Below are positions 12,947-23,678 of a DNA stretch of 64,000 bases, in pieces. The notes under the pieces are model-generated. The model was not told the origin of the DNA, did not search any database, and worked only from the letters and a program-made list of their open reading frames with translations. The position numbers and the translations under genes were made by a program. This DNA is from Apostichopus japonicus (taxonomy: Eukaryota; Echinodermata; Holothuroidea; Aspidochirotida; Stichopodidae), in contig NC_092577.1 of NCBI RefSeq assembly GCF_037975245.1, forward strand, positions 19,838,898 to 19,902,897, given 5' to 3'. Every line of letters starts with the position of its first letter. The first letter of the stretch is position 1.

Positions 12947-13270
12947 CAATGACAATCGTAACTGAAGCAGTCATTAATCTTCTAATTTGTTTATTACACA
13001 ATTAACTTCAAGTCATTGCCCTCAGTTAACCTACCAGTGATATTAACGTCCATCTTCAGGAAAAGAAATGGTTGGAACACTTCAAGAGCCCTTTCCATTG
13101 CCTGTTGAAAAAGCATATATAAAGTCATTAACTACATTGCCTTGATACAGCTGGTTAATGGAAAATAGAATCACCTTTTTTTATTATAATATGATATTCA
13201 TCTGCAATATAGAATGAATAGGTTATATTGTCCACAATATCCAAACATGTGAACAATGAAGAAGGTACAG

Positions 13271-14364
13271 TAAGAAATGTGGAGTTACTATGCCAGATTT
13301 GAAAGCACTAGAAAATCTATAATATTTAGGAAAATGTACAGGTTCTATATTCTACACAGTCCAAACATGTGTGTACTTTAGCAACAGTTGCAGTGGGCAT
13401 TTTTGAGACAAAAACATAAGATTAATTGTGCTTTAAGCTATATCATGATCTGCAGTTCCTGGCAATAACTGAATGTAACAACTGGATTAATTTCTAAAAG
13501 TAGAAAATAGAGTGCACAGTAAGCATTGTCCACACAATCTGAAACTGTATAAGAGTACAATGTTAGGAGCTCAAGTAAATGCTAACATGGTCTGATTGTG
13601 TTTGAACTTAAGTTCAATTGATTCATTTGGACAAATATTGTCTGCAAAGACTGAAAGAGGAGTCACAGTATTTAAATTTTTTTGTTCATGCCTATTTTGT
13701 TTTTAGGCCAGTTACAAGGTAAAGTACACATTAAGCATTGTCCACACAATCTGAAACTGTACAAGAGTACAATGTTAGGAGTACAAGTGACTACAAACAT
13801 GGCTTGAGTGTGCTTGAACCTAAGTTCAATTAATTCACTTACAAATCTATTGTCCCCAGAGACTAAAAAAGGAGATGTTAATGTTGAAGGTTAAGGCTGA
13901 TTCAGATCAGGTAACTTACACAACGACAATCGTAACTAAAGCAGTCATTAATCTTCTAATCTGTTTAATACACAATTAACTTAAAGTCATTGCCCTCAGT
14001 TAACCTACCAGTGATATAAACGTCCATCTTCAGGAAAAGAAATGGTTGTAACACTTCAAGAGCCCTTTCCATTGCCTGTTGAAAAAGCATATATAAAGTC
14101 ATTAACTACATTGCCTTGATACAGCTGGTTAATGGAAAATAGAATCACCTTTTTTTATTCAGAATGAATAGGTTATATTGTCCACAATATCCAAATATGT
14201 GAACAATGAAGAAGGTACAGTAAGAAATGTGGAGTTACTATGCCAGATTTGAAAGCACTAGAAAATCTATAATATTTATGAAAATGTACAGGTTCTATAT
14301 TCTACACAGTCCAAACATGTGTGTACTTTAGCAACAGTTGCAGTGGGCATTTTTGAGACAAAAA
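13271..14364. repeat. Array unit without transposon, and start of the DIRS-split unit
   Basis: This stretch holds one complete unit lacking any insertion. It shows the empty form of two target sites: the fold-back site near 13919-13928 (CAACGACA in this unit) and the DIRS site at 13410-13420, where GACAAAAA runs directly into CATAAG. The next unit starts near 14221 and is broken at 14364 by the DIRS element. No gene is seen. Confidence 0.75.
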
Positions 14365-14403
14365 TTCCAAAACTTACTGGTTTGGATATTTACGAGTGAC
14401 GAC

Positions 14404-14520
14404 CTTACCTGTCTCCTCACAACCTTAGCACCTCATTCTACCGTGCCTATAAAGTCCTGGTAAATAAATAACACTGTGCGCCCTCTATGACCGGACCCCC
14501 CTTCCGGTCCCTCCTCCTTT
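14404..14520. repeat. DIRS inverted terminal repeat, left
   Basis: A 117 bp sequence beginning CTTACCTGTCTCCTCAC that is the reverse complement of 20739-20855 with only one or two differences. The unmatched tip 14365-14403 outside it is reproduced in complement inside the internal complementary region. Confidence 0.9.
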
Positions 14521-14997
14521 CTCATGAGACCATTCCTGAAGAGTGGCCTCACGGACGCGGGAGTGGGGGTGGCAAGGACTGGCCACCCCCAACGACCCCC
14601 GTCGAGTTAACTTCCCAAAGTGAACCCCTAACAAAAAATTCACTGACGCCTTCCTAGCAGGGGGGAGTGTAACCCTCCCCGGCGCAGCGGGAAGGGGGGA
14701 CACTCTCCTGAACCCTGCAGGCGGAACTACCCCTTACACTAACAAGGAGCCTAAAGATTTACGGTCCGCCACTTGTTACCCTTAGACCAACTTAGGTGAG
14801 AACGTAAGTGGAAGACTATGTACGCAAACGCATACGGAAACACATAGGTACACTCACCGATAGACATAGTTGATGGCTCTCTGGTGGATGGTGGTTCTGT
14901 CTATCTGGTGTGAAGCTCGGAGTCGTGAGTCAAGTCGAGCGACCGCTCCTCCGTCCGGCTGTGTCCCACCACCCTCTCGGGGGAGGGAGGCGGGAAT
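14521..14997. other. DIRS 3' non-coding segment
   Basis: A GC-rich stretch between the left inverted repeat and the internal complementary region. The short frames on both strands show no domain, and I see no gene or regulatory site that can be supported. Confidence 0.5.
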
Positions 14998-15096
14998 GGA
15001 GACAGGTAAGCTCGTCACTCGTAAATATCCAAAACAGTAAGTTTTGGAATATTTACTTCGCTCCTCGCTTACCTGTCTCCTCACAACCTTAGCACC
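14998..15096. repeat. DIRS internal complementary region
   Basis: This 99 bp stretch consists of two inverted halves meeting near 15042-15050 (AAAACAGTAAGTTTT). The left half complements the left tip of the element plus the start of its inverted repeat. The right half complements the right tip (GTATTTACTTCGCTCC) and continues into CTTACCTGTCTCCTCAC. This is the arrangement known from DIRS elements, where the region templates joining of the two ends. It overlaps the stop of the recombinase frame. Confidence 0.9.
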
Positions 15097-16027
15097 GAGT
15101 GGCACTGCCCGATGGTGGGAGGCCCGAGGGGTGGGACCTGTTACCCACCGGACCTCGCATCACCGCGCTACCAAATGCCGCTTCGGCGTGTAAAGTGTCG
15201 GTCAAGTAGCAGGCGACGAACGTAGTTGGAGTTTTCCACGCTGCTGCTTTGAGTATGTCCTCTATCGGGATGCCGGCGAATAGGGCTGTAGAGGCCGCGA
15301 CCCCTCTGACGTCGTGAGCCCTTGGTCGGGAGGTCCCCGATGTGAACGGGCGTATGATCTCTACTAGCCACCTGGATAGAGTGTCTTTGGAGGCCGCTGC
15401 GTAGGGTGGTCGTGGTATGATGAAGAGAGAAGTTGATTGTCTTAACTTCTCTGTCTTGCTCAGGTACCACTTCAGTGCCCTGACTGGACACCATCGTTTG
15501 TCCTCGGCTACTGATGACATGGTCTCAATTTCCGGGATGAAAATGTCTCCTGGCAGGAAGGTCAAGGTCTGGTTCTTTGCAATAAATGACGGGTCTGGAA
15601 CCATCCTCACCCCGTGGCCCTCAAATCTGATGTGATTCTGCTTGGTGGATAGGGCGTGGAGGCAACTCCTCCTTCTTGCTGACGCCACTGCGACGAGGAA
15701 GAGTGTCTTTTTTGTGAGGGCAGCCAGGGAGGCGTTAGCCATTGGTTCGTATGGTGGTCCTGCCAGGGCATGTAACACTGCTGAGAGTCCCCAGGAGGGG
15801 GCTAGCCGTCTGATCTGTGGGCGACGATTCGCCATGCCTTTGATGAGCTGTGCAATGTACGGGTTATTGCTCAGTGTGGAGCCATCTGGGAAGCCCTGGT
15901 GGATGGCAGCGATGGCCGACCTGTAATTCCTGATGGTGGAGACTTGTTTCCCCTCTCCAAAGAGTGAGAGGAGGAACTCGGCTATCTGTGTCACAGAGGC
16001 AGCAGTATCTGTCTCGGTCGGCACCAT
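15089..16027 (-). CDS. DIRS tyrosine recombinase (N-terminal part in another frame)
   Basis: A 312-codon frame containing the catalytic half of a tyrosine recombinase, which integrates the circular DNA copy of the element. The first ~35 residues look like an N-terminal SAM-like core-binding helix set (TIRNYRSAIAAIHQGF). The catalytic residues are visible: an arginine in SARRRSCLHAL, the H-x-x-R box in RAHDVRGVAAS, a tryptophan in KAAAWKTPTTF and the nucleophile tyrosine in VACYLTD. The start of the domain (..ATYDSRLRKFDQWC) lies in the adjacent frame at about 16030-16140, so a frameshift near 16035 separates the two. The apparent start at 16027 is therefore internal. The stop falls in the internal complementary region. 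Confidence 0.88.
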   Translation of the reverse strand: MVPTETDTAASVTQIAEFLLSLFGEGKQVSTIRNYRSAIAAIHQGFPDGSTLSNNPYIAQLIKGMANRRPQIRRLAPSWGLSAVLHALAGPPYEPMANASLAALTKKTLFLVAVASARRRSCLHALSTKQNHIRFEGHGVRMVPDPSFIAKNQTLTFLPGDIFIPEIETMSSVAEDKRWCPVRALKWYLSKTEKLRQSTSLFIIPRPPYAAASKDTLSRWLVEIIRPFTSGTSRPRAHDVRGVAASTALFAGIPIEDILKAAAWKTPTTFVACYLTDTLHAEAAFGSAVMRGPVGNRSHPSGLPPSGSATRC

Positions 16028-18060
16028 TGGTCGAACTTCCGCAGACGGGAATCGTAAGTCGCTGCGGTCGTTCCCCTTCTAGCGTCGGCTGCCATCGCGG
16101 CAGCTGCTTCTGAAAAGCCTCTCTGTCGTAGGGAAGACCGGACAGCCTCCAGGCAACTAATTGTAACCCCTTGATGTCTGGGTGGGAGAGAGTTCCCTGT
16201 CTCTGGGACAGTAGGTGAGGCTTGTCCGGTAGACCCACTGGGACGTCCATGAGGAGTTGGGGGATCTCGGCGAACCAGGGTCTGCGAGGCCAGAACGGGG
16301 CTATTAGTGTGAACCTGCCCTTGGAGTTCCGAATTTTCCTGAGGACTTGTCCGATCATACACAGCGGCGGGAAGATGTACGCATCCATGTGGTCCCAGGA
16401 GAGGGACATTGCGTCCGTGTGGTAGGCCAGGGGGTGGAATCGTCTGGAACAGAAGGTCTGGAGTTTGTTGTTCTTGCGTGTTGCGAACAGGTCTATCGTG
16501 GGCCTGCCGAAGATCGAAAAGATTCTGTCGCAAGTCTCCTGTTCCAGAGACCATTCGTTGGGGTCTATATGCCCCCTGGATAAGGCGTCCGCCATCACGT
16601 TGAGCTTGCCTGCGATGTGGGAAGGCCCGTAGGATCGTGCCGGAGTCCTCGGCCGCTGTTATCACCTCCCACGCGAGTCGGCACAGTCTCTCTGAGCGGG
16701 TGCCCCCCTGCCGATTGATGTAGGCCACCACTGTCGTGTTGTCGGTGAAGATTGTGGTTATCGTTCCCTGTACGTGGTCGTTGAAAACTTCCAGGGCTCT
16801 TTTGACCGCCATCATCTCCAGGATGTTGATGTGGAGAGATCTTTCTGTTTGGGACCACGTCCCCCATGCTGTGCGATTGCTCCAATGAGCTCCCCATCCG
16901 GACAGTGAAGCGTCCGTCGTTATCGATGTCATTGGTAGCTGTATCGCAAAGGGTACCCCTGAACTCCAGTTGTTTGGGTCGAGCCACCATCGAAAGTGTT
17001 GGGTGACCTCCTCTGACTTGTAGATGAGCGTTGTTTTGTCTGGGTCTGTAGGGTCTGCGGACCTCAGCAGGTGCAGTTGCAGAGGTCGCATGTGTAGCCT
17101 GCACAGTCTCACTATATCGACGAGGCTGGCCATGAGTCCCAGGGCCCGGAGCCATGTCCCCGTTGGTGACCCCCGGTGTGCCAAGATCTGTTGTGTGGTC
17201 GCCTTGACTGCCGCGACTCCTTCTGAGGGTCGGGCTACCCCGGTGGTGAAGTCCAGTATGGCCCCGAGGAACTGGATCGTCTGGGAAGGTGATAGCCGTG
17301 ATTTCTTCTGGTTCACGATCCAGCCCAGTTCTTGAAGGGTCTGGAGCGTTTTGTGAACGTTGTTGGTTGCTTCCGATAGGCTGTTCCCTACTACCAACCA
17401 GTCGTCTAGATATACGTAGAGGGTGACCCCTCTTTTTCTGAGGTAGGCGACTACTGCTCCCGCGACTCTCGTGAAGGTTCTGGGAGCCGTGGCTAGGCCG
17501 AATGGGAGCGCCCGGAACTGGTAGTCTTGTTCTGCGTACCGGAACGCTAGGAATCGTCGGTGTTCTCTGTGTATCAAGATGTGCAGGTAGGCGTCCCGTA
17601 AGTCTACGGTCGCCGCCTACATGCCCTTTCTGAGTAGGGGTAATATTAAGTTTAAGGTCTCCATACGGAAGTGTTTTGGTCTGATGTGTTTTGTGTTCAG
17701 GGGTTTTAGGTTTAGAATGGGACGCCAGGTGCCGTCCCGTTTTTTGGTCAGAAAAAAGGAGGACCGGAAGAGTGGTCCCGTCTCTTCCGGAACTCTTGTA
17801 ATTGCCTGCTTGGCCAGCAGGGCCAGAATTTCCCCTTCTAGGGGTAAGCGTTTGACGGGGTCCGTGGGTGTGAGTGTCTGCCTTCCTCCGCCCCCGAAGG
17901 GTGGGCTGGAGGAGAATTCTATTTTGTACCCGTGTCTGACTGTGTCCAACACCCACTTGTCCCCGCCAATAAATTCCCATTGCTGGGAGAAGTTTGTTAG
18001 TCTCCCCCCCCACCGGCGGAATGGCCGCGGTGAGGTGGGCACCCCTAGGGCTGGGCGGCG
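16028..18060 (-). pseudogene. DIRS reverse transcriptase - RNase H, broken
   Basis: The RT domain begins near 18042. RT core boxes are present: DLRDAY, then ALPFGLATAPRTF, then the active site YVYLDDWL near 17400. RNase H follows with TTDAS, an ILEMMAVKRAL box and TDNTTVVAYINRQGG (about 16950 to 16690). A conserved C-terminal segment characteristic of DIRS (PTIDLFATR, WFAEIPQLL) occupies 16560-16130. Breaks: an in-frame TAG at 17617-17619 between two RT boxes; a frameshift near 16640 just before the MADALSRG motif; another near 16130 where coding returns to the first frame. The protein copies element RNA into DNA in other DIRS families; here it cannot be made whole. Confidence 0.9.
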
Positions 18061-20189
18061 AACGCTGGTCGAGTGGAGGAGCGGTCACTGTCCCGTCTGG
18101 TCGACGACGAGCCTCTGCCTCCTCTGGGGGCCCAGGGGCGGGTCGGACGGAAGGCTGCCCCCGGCTTCTGCCTCTGAGAGCTCCTCTGCTCATAGATTTG
18201 GCGGGTGCTGCTCTCGTTCCCCTAGGTGCTCTGCTCTCCCTCGGGCGGAAGGGTCTGGTTCTCTGGGTCGGTGGGGGTCGGAATTCTGATTTGGCCAGAG
18301 TCTCCCTTCGGGCCACCTCTTCCTGCAGTTTCTTTTGGAAGCAGCCCGCAAAAAGGTCTTCCCCGAGGATTGGTAGTTCCAGCATTCTGTCCTTCGCCTC
18401 CGTCGAAGGCCAATGGATGGCGGAGACGATGTTTTGTCTACGGGCCTTTACGGACCTGGTAGCGACCCTTGCAAATTGATCGTACGCGAGCCTGACGAGG
18501 GGGCCCAGCAGCAGGAGGAGCTGGCCCGCTTCGTCCCTGGATACTTGGCTGCTGTCCTCAGGAAGCTGTTGATGGTGTCGCATGAGGACTTCAGCTGATA
18601 GCATTAGTACCGATGCGAACTTCATGCCCGAACGGGCTGCCATGTCCATCTCTACCAAAAGCTCTTCTAGCTTCCTCTGGTCCGGGGTCTTGAACACGTG
18701 TGTGGATGAGGCCCCTTGTTCGGCTTTTAATCTCTCCTTGGCCTCCTGGGGGATGGTTGGGCATCTAAATAGATCCTTCCAGGCCTCGTCAGGTACCCTG
18801 ACCGCTCTATCTGCCCTGGCCGGGAAGGCCGTCCACTTGGTCTTGTTGGCAATGGCCTCAAATCTGTCATAACAGGTTGCGTCTACTGGTATGGTAGTTT
18901 TGGGCTTATATGACGCTTCGCCGGTCGCCGTCAATTTTGATACCCGGCCCGCCTTCTGCGGTTGCGTCTCGGGTTCCTCGAACCCCAGGTGTCGTCTGAA
19001 TATGTCTGCCGCCCGTGTTATTAGCTCCTGTGGGAGGGCTCCTCCTGTCGCGGGCGCTTCCTCCGGTTCGTAATTGTGGCCAAAGCTGTCCTCCATAGGA
19101 TCGTAGTCGAGAGGATCTGGATCTATGGGCTCCCCTTCGTCCTCCAAGCCGGAAAGATTCACCGACGCTCTGCAATCCAGAGCGTCCGGGTCCGGGGCCG
19201 GTTGCGGGGCCATGGTCGATACGGGGCTGGTAGGGCCCGGTGCCACGTCGGCTACCGTGGACGTCCTTTGCTCCAGCAGGGGCCGTAGCAGGCCGGTGAG
19301 TTTGGATAGCCAAGCTGGTTCCTCTTCCTGACGCCGTCTCGGGGACCGGCGCCTCCTCTTGGATCTTCTGTATCCATCGTCGGAAGAGACCGAGGACTCG
19401 TCGGAGATTGGAGAGTATCTCTTCCTCTCTCTCCGTCTTGGGGATCTTGTATGCGACCCCGATCTCTCCCTTCTGGGTCGGCGGGAGGACTCTCTCTCCC
19501 TACTTTCTCGGGCCGGGATCTCCGTCGGAACCCGCCTCTCTGGCTCCCTGTCCGGCTCCCTGGAACGGGACCGGCTCCGTCTCCGCGTCCCCTCGGTTGC
19601 TCTCTCTTTTGGACCCGAGCCTCCCACGGCCGGAGGGCCGCGCTCTGTGGGTCTGTATAGCTGCGGCCCGGACTGAGACGGAGTCTCCAGCCCGGCCGAG
19701 TTGTGCCTCTGCTTTGGAGGTCTTTTCTTGGCAGGAGCCTTGCCTTTGCTCCTGCCCTTCCCTCTGGCCGTAACTGATCCGGACGTAGCCGGGGCCGTTA
19801 GGGGAATTCTTTCTCTTTCTCTTTCCTCTCTCTCTACCTCTTTCTCTTTCCTCTCTCTCTACCTCTTTCTCGCCTTCGGCCCTCTCATGGCCACTCTCCT
19901 CCACCTCTCTCTCTACTACTCCCTCCTCCTCTCTATCTCCCGTTATTCCTGGAACCTCCGGCGCCCCGATTGCGCTCGGGATCGAGTCCAGCCTTCCCTG
20001 GAGCTTGCTACGTAAGCCCTCAAGCCACAGGTCGATGTCCTGCCACTGAGCTGGTGTAAACTTAATACACACCAGGCAGGGGTCTCGTCGAGTGCAGGAT
20101 CTGCATTTTGGACAAAGGTCGTGCTCGTCCCAGGCTCTGCCTGGGCGAAACATAGAGCAGTTGATGCACTTCAATGGATTGCGTGACAT
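18050..20189 (-). pseudogene. DIRS gag-like protein, frameshifted
   Basis: Translation starts at the ATG at 20189 with a cysteine-rich N-terminus (CINCSMF, CPKCRSC, CLVCIKF), probably zinc binding, followed by an acidic and basic low-complexity region. Near 19630 the reading shifts to a second frame that runs through an arginine-serine-rich region (19600-19330) and a conserved globular part at about 18880-18270 (WTAFPARADRAVRVPDEAW, LEELLVEMDMAARSGMKFA). It ends in a basic arginine-glycine tail near 18050, where the RT frame takes over. The second frame stays open to 16595, but that extension merely shadows RT. Gag probably packages element RNA. Confidence 0.8.
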
Positions 20190-20738
20190 GCTGAATAACC
20201 GGATTAAGGAAGATTACTTCTTAGTGATAAATGAACAACAATAGAAGCTTAACGTAAGAAGGGAGAACTAGGGAGGGAACGCTACGGGGTGGCCTAACGA
20301 GAAAATGGAAGCTGAAACGAAAATGAGAGAGCGAGAAATACATACAAAAAGGAGTGAATATACGTGAGCAATATGAATCCCCAAAAGGGGGACGAGAGAA
20401 ACTAATTGGGGGGAAGAAGCTAGTAAACAAGCTAAGAAAACACAATAACAACAACACGCTTTAGCGTGGGGAGGAATAGGGCGGGAACCTAGGCAGTTTC
20501 GCGGAACTGCTAACCCCGCCGCAAACCAACCCGAGGAGGAAACGCAATACGAAAACAGTCCCCAAAACCCTCCCTTTTTGACAAAAAGGATACTTATCGG
20601 TCAGGAAAGGACTGTCAAACTTCTAATGATCCGAAGCTAAAAAACTTCCGGCGATCGTCGAAGAAAACCAAGACAATTTTCCAAGGAAACTATCCACAAG
20701 AAAAATATGCGTGTAGGCACTTGGAATGGTAGAATGAA
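20190..20738. other. DIRS 5' leader between right terminal repeat and gag
   Basis: About 550 bp upstream of gag on the minus strand, expected to hold the promoter and untranslated leader. No TATA box or other site can be named with confidence, and the 78-codon frame within is not convincing. Confidence 0.5.
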
Positions 20739-20855
20739 AAAGGAGGAGGGACCGGAACGGGGGTCCGGTCATAGAGGGCGCACAGTGTTATTTATTTACC
20801 AGGACTTTATAGGCACGGTAGAATGAGGTGCTAAGGTTGTGAGGAGACAGGTAAG
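20739..20855. repeat. DIRS inverted terminal repeat, right
   Basis: Reverse complement of 14404-14520. The outer tip 20856-20873 (CGAGGAGCGAAGTAAATA) is complemented in the internal complementary region. The array unit resumes at CATAAG, 20874. Confidence 0.9.
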
Positions 20856-20873
20856 CGAGGAGCGAAGTAAATA

Positions 20874-22625
20874 CATAAGATTAATTGTGCTTTAACCCAT
20901 ATCATGTTCTGCAGTTCCTGGCAATAACTGAATGTAACAACTGGATTAATTTCTAAAAGTAGAAAATAGAGTGTACAGTAAGCATTGTCCACACAGTCTG
21001 AAACTGTATAAGAGTACAATGTTAGGAGCTCAAGTAAATGCTAACATGGCTTGATTGTGCTTGAACTTAAGTTCAATTGATTCATATGTACAAATATTGT
21101 CTGCAAAGACTGAAAGAGGAGTCACAGTATTTAAATTTTTTGGTTTATGCCTATTTTGTTTTTAGGCCAGTTACAAGGTAAAGTACACATTAAGCATTGT
21201 CCACACAATCTGAAACTGTACAAGAGTACAATACAATGTTAGGAGTACAAGTGACTACAAACATGGCTTGAGTGTGCTTGAACCTAAGTTCATTTGATTC
21301 ACTTACAAAACTATTTTCCACAAAGACTGGAGAATGAGATATTAATGTTGAAGGTTAAGGCTGATACAGATCAGGTAACTTACACAATGACAATCGTAAC
21401 TAAAGCAGTCATTAATCTTCTAATCTGTTTAATACACAATTAACTTCAAGTCATTGCCCTCAGTTAACCTACCAGTGATATTAACGTCCATCTTCAGGAA
21501 AAGGAATGGTTGGAACACTTCAAGAGCCCTTTCCATTGCCTGTTGAAAAAGCATATATAAAGTCATTAACTACATTGCCTTGATACAGCTGGTTAATGGA
21601 AAATAGAATCACCTTTTTTTATTATAATATGATATTTAATAATTGATATTCATCTGCAATATATAATGAATAGGTTATATTGTCCACAATATCCAAACAT
21701 GTGTACAATGAAGAAGGTACAGTAAGAAATGTGGAGTTACTATGCCAGATTTGAAAGCACTAGAAAATCTATAATATTTATGAAAATGTACAGGTTCTAT
21801 ATTGTACACAGTCCAAACATGTGTGTACTTTAGCAACAGTTGCAGTGGGTATTTTTGAGACAAAAACAAAGATTAATTGTGCTTTAAGCTATATCATGAT
21901 CTGCAGTTCCTGGCAATAACTGAATGTAACCACTGGATTAATTTCTAAAAGTAGAAAATAGAGTGCACAGTAAGCATTGTCCACACAATCTGAAACTGTA
22001 TAAGAGTACAATGTTAGGAGCTCAAGAAAATACTAACATGGTTTGATTGTGCTTGAACTTAAGTTCAATTGATTCATATGGCAAAATATTGTCTGCAAGA
22101 CTGAAAGAGGAGTCACAGTTTATATTTTTTTGTTCATGCCTATTTTGTTTAGGCAAGTTACAAGGTAAAATACACATTAAGCATTGTCCACACAATCTGA
22201 AACTGTACAAGAGTACAATGTTAGTGAGTACAAGTGACTACAAACAGGCTTGACAGCACTTGAAAATCTATAATATTTAGGAAAATGTACAGGTTCTATA
22301 TTCTACGCAATTCAAACATGTGTGTACTTTAGCAACAGTTGCAGTGGGTATTTTTGAGACAAAATCCTAAGATTAATTGTGCTTTAACCCATATCAATAT
22401 TCTGCAGTTCCTGGCAATAACTGAATGTAATGATTAATTTCTAAAAGTAGAAAATAGAGTGCACAGTAAGCATTAAGCATTGTCCACACAATCTGAAACT
22501 GTACAAGAGTACAATGTTAGGAGTACAAGTCAAGAGTGCTACGAACATGGCTTGAAATAAAGTTCAATTGATTCACTCACAAAACTATTGTCCCCAGAGA
22601 CTGGAAAAGGAGATATTAACAGTGT
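20874..22625. repeat. Remaining array units right of the DIRS element
   Basis: The interrupted unit continues from 20874, followed by a further unit starting near 21711 and a truncated one after a deletion join at about 22250. The empty target of the fold-back transposon (CAATGACA once, followed by ATCGTAAC) is at 21385-21392. No genes. Confidence 0.8.
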
Positions 22626-22645
22626 AGGATTTATACAGTCATCTG

Positions 22646-23670
22646 CAGGGTTCATTTTAAGCGGTATCGCATCGCACTTTGCGATGCGACTATTTACATT
22701 TGCGATGCAAGATGATACTTTGTATCGCGCAACTGCTACACAACCCAAGGTAGGCCCCTAGACTACACACACCTAGAGTATAGCAGCCTAAAGTCCCAAA
22801 TAACCACATACATTACTATCACACAGAGCATGATTCATTGGCACGAAATGTTACACTCATATTTACTATTTTATCTGACACTTTTGGAGTTTTCTTTTCG
22901 CATTTGATTCAAATAATTTACTTGGCCTAGGCCTATGCCTGATCTGACCTACGCGGCTACGCAATAATAATAATAATAATATAACGTTACTTTCGCACTC
23001 GTACTCCGATCCACCGGTGCGGGCTTAGTCTGCATCAAGCTGAAGTTGGCTACCAATAACAGCGGACAATAGCAGCCGCCAATAAGCAATACTAGTGGTG
23101 GACAATAGCAGTGGATAATAAGCGAGTTGCTGCTATCGGTAGCTAGCTTCGGAATATTTACTTGGGATATGCTTCCACTTTTTTATTGACATCAAAACTG
23201 CAAACTATGTAACTGGTAAGCTAGGCGGCAACCTAGTGTAATTGTACCATGGATATACATGATTTCGCGCACTTTTGACGTATTTTAATCAATATCGTGA
23301 ACATCCTACAATAAAATTTAAATTCATCACGATTTTTGATATTTGTGTAACTATTTATGGGGCCAACGGCGAAATTCGATATATCAACGTTACTGCACAA
23401 TATACCACATTGTGAATGCTTGCATAATTGCATTCCCTCTAAAAGTGGAAAGATATGTTTCAAACTTTCTTCTGAGAGTTGAGAGTCAATATTTCCAAAG
23501 AGGGAGACCCCCGCCCCCAGTGCCAGGGATACATTTATGACATTATCTTTGTCGTGCAGCGCACGTGCACAGAAAAAAAATTGCTAACCATTTTTACCAA
23601 ACTGCTAATCAATTCAGGATTTTGATTAGCAATACTGCTAAGCAAATTGAAAAATCTAAAATGAACCCTG
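22646..23670. mobile_element. hAT-like non-autonomous transposon
   Basis: A 1025 bp element with an exact 8 bp duplication GTCATCTG (22638-22645 and 23671-23678) and inverted termini: left CAGGGTTCATTTTA, right the complement of CAGGGTTCATTTTAG. Inside the left end is a GCGATGCGA / TCGCATCGC palindromic cluster (about 22662-22735). The right subterminal part repeats TTGCTAA/TTAGCAA words (23580-23645). No transposase is encoded. CAGGG termini and 8 bp duplications are typical of hAT elements. Confidence 0.87.
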
Positions 23671-23678
23671 GTCATCTG

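Larger units (their letters stand above)
7281..13270. repeat. Two near-identical ~3 kb tandem copies (7281-10294, 10295-13270)
   Basis: Sequence at 7281 onwards repeats almost base for base at 10295 onwards. The offset is 3014 bp up to about 8100 and 2976 bp from about 8150. The 38 bp difference is a loss of about 2.5 short repeat units in the left arm of the inserted transposon of the second copy. Each copy comprises one ~970 bp array unit plus the same fold-back transposon in the same site, so the transposon was present before the duplication. The other array units are clearly more diverged, so this duplication is the youngest event in the array. Confidence 0.9.
14365..20873 (-). mobile_element. 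DIRS-type tyrosine-recombinase retrotransposon
   Basis: The 6.5 kb element lies on the minus strand with gag, RT/RNase H and tyrosine recombinase in that order. Near-perfect 117 bp inverted repeats sit near both ends (14404-14520 and 20739-20855), with unmatched outer tips of about 39 and 18 bp. An internal complementary region at 14998-15096 holds copies complementary to both tips, the hallmark that lets DIRS elements close a circular intermediate. There is no target duplication: the neighbouring unit reads straight through the site (13410-13420), as expected for recombinase integration. All coding parts carry frameshifts and one nonsense codon, so this copy is inactive. Confidence 0.93.
7170..22625. 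repeat. Interrupted array of ~0.95-1.0 kb tandem units
   Basis: The marker AGAAATGTGGAGTTAC occurs at 7283, 10297, 13273, 14223 and 21725, and the DNA around it repeats in the same order each time. After subtracting inserted elements the spacing is about 970, 970, 950 and 995 bp. Each unit itself contains two related ~200 bp blocks (for example around 7545 and 7745, both with 'tctgaaactgta.aagag.acaatgtta'). The last unit has an internal deletion join near 22250, and the array ends near 22620. Inserted elements are a fold-back transposon in two units and a DIRS element in a third. No convincing gene is encoded by the unit. Confidence 0.85.

Noticed and set aside
16595-19627. A 1010-codon protein on the minus strand
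   Set aside because: Only its first half is real (DIRS gag). After about 18050 the coding signal is in the RT frame and this frame is a shadow.
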